Below are positions 1 through 13,200 of a stretch of DNA of 64,000 bases, one piece after another. The stretch covers positions 316,546-380,545 of the forward strand of contig SSNP01000084.1 in the NCBI GenBank assembly GCA_006937955.1. Direction: 5' to 3'. Each line of letters opens with the position of its first letter. Position 1 is the first letter of the stretch. The notes below the pieces were generated by a model. It had not been told where the DNA came from, ran no database searches, and worked only from the letters and a program-made list of their open reading frames with translations. The position numbers were made by a program, and so were the translations under genes. Source of the DNA: Pachypanchax playfairii (lineage: Eukaryota; Chordata; Actinopteri; Cyprinodontiformes; Aplocheilidae).

Positions 1-3000
1 TATTTCTCCACTGTATTACCTTATTAAAGAAAAACAAAAAAGAAAAATTGCAACATCACACTGGTTCCAGACTCTAAATTTGTCAAGCTTTTCCTTATTC
101 ATATGCTGTTAGTGAAACTGAAATGGTCATTTCATGTCATAGAAAGATATGATTGAAGGTGTGACAGGCCAAGATATTTAGGTAAAAAACATGGCGGTGA
201 ACTCGGGACACAAGCTTCATTCATTCATGACATTCAGTGTTTCTCACTGGCCACATACAGAAGAAGAAAAATCCAAGGCTACAATGAATTTCACACCATC
301 CTATGATAGAGTATTTTCTAAAATCTGATGCAAATTATTCAGAACTCTCTGATTGATGAATATTTCACATGCAGCCTTTCAGCCATGTGTCCAGAAGCAC
401 GCACACTGTTGTGATGTTGGGAGTTTGAGTCCTCTATTTAGTTTTGTGGCATTTCAATAGTGTTTTAATGAAAAATTTATGAGATAGAGGTTAGTTTGTG
501 ATACATCAAAAATGCCCTTATAACATAGGGACAATAAATCTACAGCATCACACTAAAAGGATGAAAACGGGCCTTTCTTTGCAGCCAACATTTTGACTTG
601 GAATCAAAGGTTGAACTAAAAGATTAATAGGTTTTTTCCTTGACTTTCCAAACACCTGTTCTTTTTCCTGTTCTGCTACCCTAACACAAGTGAAAACCAC
701 TTGCAGCCTGCGTCTGTCTGTGTGCCATATGCAGTGATTTCCTCAGCGCTCGATGTGTCACATTAATTCCCCATCACTGACTTTTTTTTTTTTTTTTTTT
801 CAAATTTGAATTCACACGGATGACGTTTTCGCAAGTAACAATTTAATAGTTGTGCGTTTAATTACTCTGCAGCGAGATGGCAGCTGTAAGCCTGAATGAG
901 CACGGTTAGATGGCTGACAGAGCAAATGTGTGGCTTTCATGTTTTCCTCTGCCACCGGTGACAGAAAGTCAGAGCGGATGTCACTGAGTAGCAGCCATTA
1001 GAAAATAACAGGGACGTTTGTAAAGAGTTCTGCAGCAGAATAAAGAAGAAGAAAGAGAGAGAAAAAAAATCAATTGCTTTGTGTTACTTTTGCATGGTTT
1101 GGTCAGATGCTGTCATTNGAAATAAACAACATGATGTTTTGGCTTTTCTTGTCTGTAGTTAAAGTATAACATTTCTTCATTTAAAGGTGGTAAAGAGGAT
1201 TTTGTAGCAAATTTAGATGTCAAATTTACTTTAAAATTATTTTATCAACTTGTAGCGGTCTTGTACTTATGGTGTCAAAAAGAAAAAGTTATAATATTCA
1301 TAAATAACAGACCTGATGGGGCTTGAAATAAAGTAGCCAATAGATATCAAACCCGTTTCGTTATCTATTGGCTACTAGATTGTCAATCATATTTCTGTAC
1401 GTAGTTTGCTTAGGCCTCAGTACTACTTCACGCTGAAGCGCTGCAAAGCCGTGCGGAACCGAGAACTTTTCCATCCGGTGCCCCTGTTTACCCATATGAT
1501 GTAGTTCACGCCAGACATGAAGCTGTTATCATTTTGGCGTCTGGTCTATTTTTTGCGCGAGCGTTCCGCGTCAATACTGGCAGGAAATAACACCAGGACA
1601 CACGAGACAATCTGGTCAAAAATAATAGCAATTCTTCAAAATAAAATACCACGATTGACAAATGCGATCATAACTGTGTATCTAAACAGACTATAGAGAT
1701 GCAAATAAACACAACACACACACCTACACAAACAAACACACACACACAGCGGAGTGTGCTGACTACGTTGAGGGGGGTGGGGGTTTTGGGTGTCTAAACA
1801 AACGAAAGAGTAAGAGAAAGAGTTGAAAACAAGATGAACGATGTCAAATTAAAAGCAGGAGTAACTAAAACAAGCGCTCTTCAACTGTTTTTTAATGTTA
1901 TTTACTTACCCATGGTGAAAAAATGAACTGAAATGATGAGCAGAAACTCTTGTGAATCAATGCGGAGAAAGACGCATCTGACATGAACCAGGGCTGAGCA
2001 GTTCGCAGCATCAGGTTCAGCGATCCACGCTAGCTAGCATTTCAGCACTAGCAGCACTTGTACTGAGTAACAATAAATAGCCTTTTACCATTGAGGACTC
2101 CGAGATGTTTGAAGAAACAAAGTTGTAGTAGTTCCACAAAAAACTCCAAAACTACGCAATTCACGGTTCACGAAGGCGTTTCTTCCGTTGAGGGAAAAGG
2201 AGGAAGGGGGGGGGGGCTACAACACATACGCACTACTCGAAAAACAACAAACGGCCGTCGCGCTTCTCATTCGGAGCAAAATCGTATGTAATGCCTTTAA
2301 GTGTGTCATGTTGAATATTTTCTAACACTTTTGTAGGGAATAATATACAGTGTGTTTTTCATTTCCAAAAAGTGCCTTACTTTAGTTTTTGTCTTTGAGT
2401 TGCACACTTAAGAGTTGCTTTGTGTGGCTAATTATCATTAACTAAAACTGCAGAGTTACCAAGACGTTTAATACAGTGACAGCACAGTCCCAGAGAGTGC
2501 TGACTGTGCAATTGGGTCACGGAAGCTGTTGGACGACCGCTCGGTCTCTCTGGACTGCAGCTTTGCTTCACGTGCAGATGGATGAGTTTAATTCACTGCA
2601 TAGAGAAACAATTTCCAGCCTCTGTTTTCCATATATGAATTGTTTTAGTCATGAACGACATTTCTGTATCTCTGTTACGTGCCTCAGTGGTTGCAGGGTT
2701 TCATGGTTACAAGCTCCACTGCTTTTCATTAAGCATCTAATCAGAAGCAAATTTACACTTGGGACTCTGAGTAAATGTAATTAACCATCAGATGATAGAA
2801 AGAAAAAGAGGAAAACATTCTTCTTTTGAGAAAAAATAATTTTAGTATCTGGTTGTATGTTTCCAATAAATCTTTATGTTTGACAGTATGGGAGAGAAAA
2901 ATGCTTTTAAATTTGAATCCGTATATAGCATTCTGTCTTTTATTGACTCAAAAACAAACAATATATATAATATATATTTATATGAATTAAACTTTATCAT

Positions 3001-4241
3001 CTTCTGTTATTTAGTGTTTCACGTTTCAGTGTAACTTTTGGACAACAAATAACAACAAAGGGTTGAAACAAAGAAAGTGAAAGTCAATTTGAATTTCTGT
3101 CCCCTAAGAAGTTAACTCAATTGACATTTTTGGAATCAATTTAATAGAGTGAAGAGTTCCTGAACAAGGCCTTTTCCTCACTGACTCAAGGAAGGAACAG
3201 CTAATTGATTTCTAGGGAGTGTCCTGTGGGGATTTCTACAAGGATAAGGGGCATTCAGACAGCTGCAGTGTGTGTAGGTGTGCAATCTGTTGTTCACTTT
3301 CAATATTTTTATAGCTATTTTTTGTGAATTTAAGGGACTTATTATTTACTGTTCGTATTTAAAAGAACTGTTAAAATTTAAATATAAATTATGTCATATC
3401 TCCCAATTAAAGTGCACAAAAACCTTGTTAAAAAAAAAGGATCTGATTGCCTTGTTATAAAAACTATTTAACAAATGAAGCTGATATGAAAGTTGTGGAA
3501 CAGAACAATTTCATGCCCTTATGATTTACTCCAAGTTTAATTTTCACATTAATTTAAAAAAAAAAAATCCCTATAAAATGTTTAAAATTGAATTAATTAA
3601 ATGATTGATGACTCTAATTATCAACCGTGCAGCAAAACACCGACGTGTTTAATAATATCACCCGTAAACTAAGCTAATATGAAGCATACAAAGTAGGAGA
3701 CACGTATAGTATTTTCATACCTGATGCTTGAATGGAAATTTAGTGGAGTTTTCCTTGATTGCAGAGGAAGTGAAGTCTTTTGGTTTTCCTCAAACAGCTG
3801 CATTGCTTAGCTGCCTGATGGAGCAGCCTCATTAGGCTACATTTCAGACTTTGTCAGTAGTGACATTGCATAACTCAGAATACCGAGCACTGTGTCACAG
3901 TGATTTATGATCACTGTTCTTCACTGTACCCTTGGGTGCTTTAGTCTACTGAAAACTTTGTGTTTTGATGACTACATCAAAATAAACAGACACCGTCAGA
4001 GAGCTTTCTATAAGGTAGTTTATACCTCCGAGGGATTTCAATGCAAAAGGTGTTAGTGAGCAGGTGATGCCAAACTGGAATCCAGATAAAAAGCCTCCAC
4101 CCAGCAATTAACCACTAAAATCAGGGGAAACAATATCCCACATGAACGAGCACAGTGTTCTTGCTCAACACCTCCTGCATCTTTGCACTACAGTTTCATC
4201 CTTCTGTGCCAAAAAGATGCAAAGACACAGCTGTTCCTCAC
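1..4241. other. khdrbs2 intron 2 (part), no coding exon seen
   Basis: No reading frame here resembles KHDRBS2 or another known protein. The stretch is AT-rich apart from a more CpG-rich patch at about 1420-1620 and 1930-2290. It holds a short CA-rich tract near 1715-1750, a perfect 15-bp inverted repeat at 1332-1376, and one undetermined base at 1118. The short open frames look like chance. Confidence 0.6.
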
Positions 4242-7200
4242 CTTTGGATACTGTTGAATTGGGATGAGAACTCTTTCAGACAGCTTGATATTTTTATTGC
4301 TGATGATATCGAGGTATTTCTTCGTGTCGCCATCTTTTTTCGGCTCGTCGCCTTCACACTTCTCGATTTCTGCACGGAAACAAAACACAGAAAATAAATG
4401 AGATTAATTAGGTACGTAATGGAATGAAAGACACAGAAATATCAGCCAGTAAATTCCACTGCAGTCTTCTGTGGAACAAACTGGAGCATAAAAAAAGCAA
4501 ACTTTGTAAAGTTAAGTCCAGGGCACAGCCGGAAACACGCTCACTTTGCTTACTTAATGATGTGAGATTATCCAGTTCCTCTTAACATGCTCTTTTACAT
4601 CAGACGTGTAATCTCATGAACGAGTAATTCTAATCAACGTAACAACAGGAGCAGAAACAATAAGCCATGCTCTCCAATCCAGACTGAGTCCAGGTGGGTT
4701 TTTGTAGATGTCTCTGGTTCTGATGCGAGACAGAACTTTTCACAGATGGAGGTAAACACATAAAATCATATTATCAGAAAAAAGTCATTTAGCATGTAAT
4801 TGGTATGGAAATTTGAATTCCAAAATCCTTTTTGAAGATTATGAATTCAGGGTTTTTGTTGTAATGCTAATAATGTGGTAGATATATTTGTTTTTATATT
4901 TTATTTGACTAGTTGCAGAACAAAATCCTTGAATAACTGAGGAAACGATGCTCCTAAACACTTTCAAAGATCTGAAAAAAAAAAAAAAAAAGTTGTCTTT
5001 TTCTCCTCTGGCACTAGTTATTGATATGTTCTGTTCTGTTTGAGGAGCAGTTATTGATAAATCTGAAAAATACAATAAGTCATTAATCACTCCGAAGCTT
5101 CCACACCTGAACTCAAGCTCATTTAGTCTGCCATTCTTCTGTCAGCTAATTTCACCATTACTGGGTTTCTGTGCTTGTAAATTAATATCCATAAATTTAA
5201 AACAAAATCCACTGACTGGACGGTTTAGTTTGAACTCCTGATGCTAAGATTAAAAGACACCGTGAGAATCTACATAGTTTTATTCTCTTTATCTGTAAAT
5301 AGCTGTTTAGAACTTACTTCTATATTTTTAGGCACTCTGTTTAACATCAACTTTTTTTTTACAAACAGATGTTCCCTATAGTGCACATGTCAACGCTTTA
5401 ATTTCTCAAGTGGGTTTATTTCACAGGGTGGGTGATAAAGCTTGTTAACTTCAAACTTTGGATTTCCTGTACTGATGCCTTGCAGCAAAAAGGTTCTGGG
5501 TTTGGGTTCTGGAGTTCACATGTTCTCCCCGTGCATGTGTGGGTTTTCTCCAGGATTCCCAGCTTCCTCCCACTGACCTAAAACATGCATGATAGATTAA
5601 TTAGTAACTTTAAATTGACCCTAGGTGTGACTGGTTGTCTGTCCTTGTGATGGGTGACCTGTCCAGGTGTAACCCCGCCTCTTGCCTAATGACTGCTGGA
5701 GATAGACACCAGCTCCCTGCGACCCTGAACACAACAAATAGGTTGATGATGACTGAACAGACTGGGTTTATTTGTGAACATTATTTTACAAGTTTTAAAT
5801 AGTAAAAACTTTAAATTGGACCTTTACATTTTATATGGTGTGTAATTAAAGCAACTGTTTGCCTCTGAGCAGCATGATAACATCACCTTATCCTACAGAT
5901 TCTCCAAGAAATATTTCATTATTAACCTGGTAAACTAGACCTCCACATTAAATGTATTGATCACATAGAATAGCAATATATTTGCTTCAACTTAAAAAAA
6001 AAGACAAAGTGATTTTATTGTTTTATTAAAGCCAACAATCAGCAAACACTGGCTCCTCTGAGTTAAATGTAAAAATAGAAGAAACTGTGAAAATTAACAG
6101 AACTGATGCTCCAAACACGAGCGTTAAAAGATAACAGGGATTTTTCAGGTGCATAATGTTTCATTTCATATGGTCATTAAGAAATTATAGTGTGGAGAAA
6201 TGCAGATATTCAGGTTGAATTTTGAGTGAACGGTTGAAATGTCCATGTCAAAAGTTTATAAGAAAAGACAAACCCAAACCTTTATTTTTCAGCAAGCTTC
6301 TGCACTCTGGAGTGATGGTGCAGTGTTCCACTGTGCAGCAGCACGGGCACGAATCAGACATTTATACAGGAATCCCCAAAAGAAACCTTTACCAATAAAT
6401 CAGAGTTACAACTGGATGCAAATCCTGTCAAATGTCAATGTTAAAAACATGCTGGGTTATTTTTTTCAGTCATAAAAGTATATAGTTTTTTTTAAAAAGG
6501 AGCTGAATTCTCCAAACACCTCTGTTCTCTTCCTCTGAATCAGTTTGGTAAATTGATCATGTTTGAAGTTTGTGCTGCAGCAAGTGGCAAACGCAATATT
6601 TCACTAGCGGAAAAAAGAAAGTTGAAGAAAATATCACGTATTCTTTGTAAACTCAAAAACCGATATGATAGCTTTTGCAAAAGATAAACATGTCGAAGCT
6701 TCTAACAGATTACATCAGGTAAAATTTGGAATCTTATGAAAGTGCTTGTGTCTTTTCTTTATGACATTTGGAAACCAGTTCATTATGACCAGGTTCACCC
6801 AAAGTTTAAACTCAAACTGTCATGATCTCTGGGAGGTGTTTTACTCACATGCAGAACTCAGACTCAGACACAGGCTCAGGTGCAAAAGTGAACAGTTTAT
6901 TTACAGTGATAGGAATGCGCAAGGTGCAGGTGGCTCAGGAGGATCCGGTACTGTAGATGATAGGAGAGATTAGACACTGTATGAGGGACAAACTGCAAAG
7001 ATGTGCTCAGGAGGATATGAGACTCACGGGAGTGATGATGATGGGCGCGAGGAGGAGGAAGGTCCAGTGAGGCGACTGTAGTCCAGGAGATGTGTCAGGT
7101 GAGCGGGCGCTAGAGAGTGGACAGGAAGGGTGGAGGAGATCGGGTCTCAGGCTGATGAACACGGGGAGACACAGGAGGAACTTCATCAGGAAACAGGGAA

Positions 7201-10200
7201 CTCAGAGAAACAGACTCAGGAGGGACTTCACAGGAGCACAGGAACACAACGAGAAGCAGCAACGTTAGGTGGAGTCCTGGAGAAAAACAGGTTACTCATG
7301 AACATGTAAAGACACTAGAAAATACTTTTCTTGGTTAGCTCCTGCTCCTCATCAGCCTGATCTCCTCCAGCTGGTGCTGATCAGCCTGCACCAACTCTCC
7401 AGCGCAGATCTAATCCTGAGAAGAGAACTCAGCCGACACACAAAACACAGTCGCAAAAACACTGAACCTGACACAAACATTGCAACAAAGAATCTGTCAC
7501 ACACAAACGCGTCAGTGTGACCAAACTTTTGACTGGTACTGTATCCCCCAGTGACACTGCAAAAACTCTACAGCATATAAAACCAGTGAACCAGCTGATG
7601 CTGAGATCACTGCTGTTTGCCTCTGGGAACAGCCTGTGCCTAAAACCTCTTGTTAACATTGCAGGTAAACAGACTTAGAAGACCCTTTATAACCTCTTAT
7701 TCCCATTAGCAGAGTTGATTCTCTTCTTTTGTGCTGCTTTAAACAAACACATTCCCCAGATGACGAGATGTGCCTTTGTAAAAATAGATTTATTTTCTAT
7801 AGGAAGATAATTCCAACACAATCTGTGTCGTGGAAACACAAGCAGTGAACAGATACAGGTGTCTGGTTTGAGAACCTCTGGGTCTTATCTTTGCTTTTTG
7901 TTGATGATGTGGTGCTGTTGCCATCTTCAAGCCGTGACCTTGGTGATGCATGATGATTAAAGGTCAGAGCCAGGATGAGACGCAGGATACAGGCAGGATG
8001 AGAGTCAGCTCATTTAAATCTGAAACCGCCAATTCTCCACTGGAATAAAGATGGAATGCTTCTTCTGGGTTGGTGATGAGTCACTGCCTCAACTGGATGA
8101 GCGTCTCGATGTCTTGTGATGACAAGATGGAGTGAGAGACGCACCAACAAATCAGAGCTTCTTCTACGACATTTAATTTTAACTGATGGTGAATGGAACG
8201 ACTGAATTAAATGAGCTTTTTTATTTTTCTTGTCAATATCATCTGATAAAGCGATTACTAACTGTCCAAAAATAGCACAAGTAATATTAGAAGTAAGTAA
8301 GTAATATAAGTAAGTAATATTAATATTAACCTTAGATTAATGTGTGACTGGCCAGTCAGAAAAGATTTATTTTCTGTGTACACTTTCAAAGTACCAACGG
8401 AGTTAGCTGTTAATTAAGAGGAATGTAAGCTCAAGATTTTTGAAAATAAGCCTCCAAACAACAATATTTAAGTATTAAATCCCTGTAAAGAAGTTGGTGA
8501 TGATGTTACAAACCGGAGTCAAAGTCCATGTTAACAGAAGAAGGATGGGAGTATAAATGGTAGAAGGAAGCTTTTCTTTTAATATCTTTAAATCATAAAA
8601 AAAAAAAGCTTTGTGTGTTCCAGTTGAGCCCCAGTTCCTGGTTTCACTGCAGATTTGAATCTTGATTTAATCAAAAAATTACTTCTTGGTTTCTGGAAGC
8701 TACAGAGAATTCTCACTGTGAAGTGTTTCACTCACAAATGAGCCTAAAATTAATTTTTACTTGACTTCACAATGATGTTTCTTTGGGCACAAAGGTGATT
8801 GTGCTTTGAAACACTGTTTAATGAGAAACCTTTCTTTTAGCCAGCAGCCTGTCTGTTAACTTAGAAGTCGATTTTGTGGCGGGAGAAAGACGGAGAGAGA
8901 AAGAGGAAAATGAGCTTACGATATTTAATCCAGAGAAATGTGAACGCTGCTATCATCTTCGTCAAGTACGTGGTAAGAAGCAGCAGGAGCCTAAAGATCA
9001 AAGAAGCGAGACAGTGCTTTGAAGGTCACTTGTTTCAGTCCTCCTGTTGGATTTAAAAAAAAAAATCTCATTTGGGGAACTGAATGAGGAAAAACACTCT
9101 CAGTGGTCTTTCTGGTTCTCTTGATCCCCTTTGCTGCACTGCCCAAACTGCATCTGCAGAGCTGCTAAGCAGCCAAGAGTTAAAAAAAAGGAAAAAAGAA
9201 AAGTAACTGTGTTTTTAACTGGGCAGCTACCAGATAAACGTGTGCTGTCGTACATGTTAGGAGACAAGGTTCTGCTGAAAAAGAGAGAATTTGCTCAGTC
9301 AGCCTGCCATGGCTTTAGGTTAAGAACCTCAGCTCTGGTCTGTGTGCAGTGACACAGAGCATCAAAAGAAACTGAGTTTGAAGTACATTAATCCTGGAAA
9401 TTTATGCACAAACCCCAGAAAAGTTGAGAAATATTTGAAAGATGGAACAAAAACTTCAGTCTGTTTGTTAATTTGCTGGAATGTTCTTCTCTTTTCACAA
9501 CTGCTGTCACGGTCAAGGTCACCGAAGCGTCCTTATTACAGTCAGGTGCTTCTGCAGGTTTTTTTTCTGACAACTGCTTAAATATTCCTTTTTTATTTCA
9601 ACATTTATTTGTTAAACTGTCTGTTGTCTTTGTGTCCATCTGAGACAATCTGGTAGCAAGAACATGTCCATATGATACACTTCACAAAATTTCAAGAGAC
9701 ATTTTAGACTGTGTTGACTGACAAGGGTTTTCCAAATTATTCCACACCCAAAGTGACTGAAACCAGTCACTAGTGGCAGGAAGGTATGACATGCAATTTT
9801 ACCTGTTAACTCATAAATTGACATTTTTAAGCTTTTATCTTTGTGAAATGAATATCTCAAGCTCTTCAGATGCAAGATAAACCTTCTGCATCAAGAAATA
9901 TACATGTATATGTGACAAATTCTTGTTTAGTCACTTCAGTTTTAATTTGTTAACATTTTTTTGAGTGTTCTAATGCAAAATGCAATTAAATTGTTGATTC
10001 AAAGGAATAAAAATCAAATTAATGAAAAGAATCAATCTGGAGTGATTTCAGTTCACAACCCTTTTTCTAAAGAACTTCAAAAGTTCTGAGCTTCTACATT
10101 TAAATACCCATATATCATCATATCTAAACACACCTGCACTTCAGACTAGATATTTTTAAAAAGTGTTTTTGTAAGAAGAAAAAAAGAAGCTTGTTTAACT

Positions 10201-13200
10201 AAACTGAGCCTAAATTTTATGCGCTTTTATTGCCTTCGTGTTTGCAGTTTTGTTTTGTTTTGTTTTTTTCCACGGCTCCCAGGCTGCATGTGTTTTTTAT
10301 CACTTTGCTATATAAATTTAAAGCCCAAAGAGACAAACAGATTGTAAACTTAAATTATTATTTCAGTTTATAGAACACAAGTTCAAAATTGGGTTTCTAA
10401 CTTTATAGGTGCCACAATCTGCATGAAATTCAGGACTGAAGCATAAGATTTATTACTTTTTTTATTTATTTTTGGTTTGTCATGAAAAGGGTCTCAGTCT
10501 TAACTTTATCTGCTGTAAACCTCCATCGCTACTAGGGAACAAAACCACAAAAACAAATCATTCGCTGTTGATATTCAAGGAAAACACTTGTTGCCATGAA
10601 CTGGATTCGTCCTTCACAGCTTAGCCTTGATCAGGATTTCGGCAATTCACCACAAACCCTACTTTAATTTACTAAAAAAGAAACAAAACAGCCCAAACAG
10701 AAGTCACCTTCAGTGTTTCAGCTTTCATCCATCCAAGGTAAGGTGTTCAGTGCAGCTATATAAAAATAAAGGGGTCTGGGAGCTGTATATTTGTTGGAGA
10801 TGATGTGTTTACTGCTTGGCTGTTTATTCCCCTATTGTTACTTTATTGGACTCCATTTGTTGTTTGCTACAAAGTCCACGCTACTAAAGCATGCAGTTTG
10901 TTCTGCTGTGGAGAACCAACCCCCTTTTGAAATGTGTGTGCTTTGCAATTCTAAGATGATTTTTTGGTGATATCAAAGTGTCTCTAGTGACTGAAGCTGT
11001 CGATGCTGGTTTTTTTTTTTTTCTGATAGCTTCACTGAAAAAAGATGAATCAAAGGGAAAACAAGCATACAGTGATAAAATGAGACACCCTAATGAATCC
11101 AATCAGCATTAATTTCTACTGACATACATCTGATTAATCTCCAGTCTGCTGCTCTGTCAGGTCACACCGGGACTTGATGAGATAAAACAGAGCATGAAGA
11201 TGCACATCAACACACCCAGCGGAGCGGACTGTCGTATAACCCGACGCGCGCCTTGTGTAGACAAATACTGCATGCAGCAAGCATCATCCTCTTTCATTTA
11301 AAACTCTGTTTGCTTTTTTAAAAAATTTTATTTTGCAAAGTTGGCTGAAAGACTAGAGACCTTGAATAACCTGAAAACTGATGGGCGAGAATGAAAAGGG
11401 CTAAAAGCACGTTAGATTTTTTTTTGGCTTTAGACTCGTTTCATTATGTGGTTTGTTGACATCAAAATATCCTCAGAAATGTTTGTTTACACAGTGGTGA
11501 ACCAATCAATACCGAGTAAAGTTGTTATTATTTTATACTTTGCGCTGCGGCCAGCTGTGTCAACCAGTCAGAGGCCAAAAAAGCAAAAAGGTTTTTGTTA
11601 AGTGCTCCCTTTAAAGGAAGGGTGAATTATTCACAGATTCCTTCCAGCTATGGAGCTGTATATCTACAATAATGACTTCACACTGGGTGCAAAAATGAAT
11701 CAGTGTAATTACTCCCCACTAACTGATTGCTTGTTCACACCAAACATTGAAAGATGCAGCAGTAACGCTCAAACTGAAAGAGATGGACCTAAAAAAGAGA
11801 GTGAAATACAAGATGTGTGATGAATTTTGACCCTTTTTTTATTCTGGACTGATTAATAGAAGTTTGGAAATATGCTTCTCTGTTTGGTCACATGGTCTTT
11901 ATTTATACACACTAAGAAAACTAGAGAAATTGACATAGAAAAACATACATGATGGTGTTAAATGATCAATATTAATGTCTATTTATTCTTCATTTTAATT
12001 AACATTTTCAATCTACTAACGTCAGTGCGGAAGCAGACGTTTGGAAAATGAACTTATGTGGGAGGAGATGAGCTTCAGAGCCTCCGTATGTTACGCATTT
12101 TTTTAAAATATAAAGTCTGTTTTGTTGAATCTGCTGGAGAAAATATACGAATAAACTCTGAATAAAAACAGTGTCATTTGCATGATTAGTTTTTGCTACT
12201 TCAGTTAAGTTCTGTTGCTGCTCATCCTTCAAAATAAATATTAGTTTCGAAACCTGTTGTATAGTGAAATAATTGGTTTTCTGATTAAATTGTGTTTTTT
12301 GACTCAGATTTTGTTGTATGAAACAACGATATCTGATTCTTTGCCTCAAATGAAAGTTCAGAAAAATGTGGACACTTTTGGAAAATGAAAAATTGAGTGA
12401 AACTGAACCTCAAAAGCTTTGTAGATTTATTTTTATTTATTTGCTAATTCTTTAAAAATGAATCATAACTTGGTTCGTTGGCTCCAACTTACTTCATATT
12501 TGTCTGTGTTCTATCTGAACTCAGATAGAACAAAATAAGATTTGTATAATAACCAGAAATGACACCTGTTGTATTTGAACCAGTTTTGTTTTTCCATTTT
12601 TATTACTCTGTCTCTTCAGAATTTCCCCCCTTTTATGTGACCATTCAAGAGGCACAGTAATATAATCTGTTATCTAATATCTTTTGTCTGAGTGCTGCAG
12701 CTTTGGCTCATTCCTGTTGCTTGAAATGCCTCTGACCTTGGAATTTAATCTTATTCGACCCGTTCACTCGTAAGTCGCTCTTGGTAAGAGTGTCGACTAA
12801 ATGCTGAAAATGTGATTCAATGCGTATCTTCCCTGAGATGTAATTTTTGCGTCCTTTCCATTGGTCACACTGAAAGAGCTGCTGTTTATCTGTCACTACG
12901 AGCCAGGTCACCTCTGGATACCGAGCAGGCCTTATAATGGATACGTGGAAAAATGCGAGCAATAGCTTATAGACAAGAAACAATGTTAGATAAGCAAAAA
13001 TCAATGTTTAGAGTTCATAGACAGAACGGCACTCTGAGGGACCAAAGCAACCTGAATCAATTCTAAAAACGTAAGAGCCGCCATGAAGAAGTTAAATTCA
13101 AGTAAAAATTTGAGCGCTTTGGTCCGATCTACAGTATGTCTGTGAAAGTGTCGGAAAGGCACCAGAATTATTCCTCAGCAAATCTCAAGAAGAACTAAGA

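Noticed and set aside
1180..2300. Possible further TTAA element, with TTTAAAGGTGG on the left and GCCTTTAA on the right
   Set aside because: The ends AGGTGGTA and AGGCATTA match poorly as inverted repeats, so the pairing is not supported.
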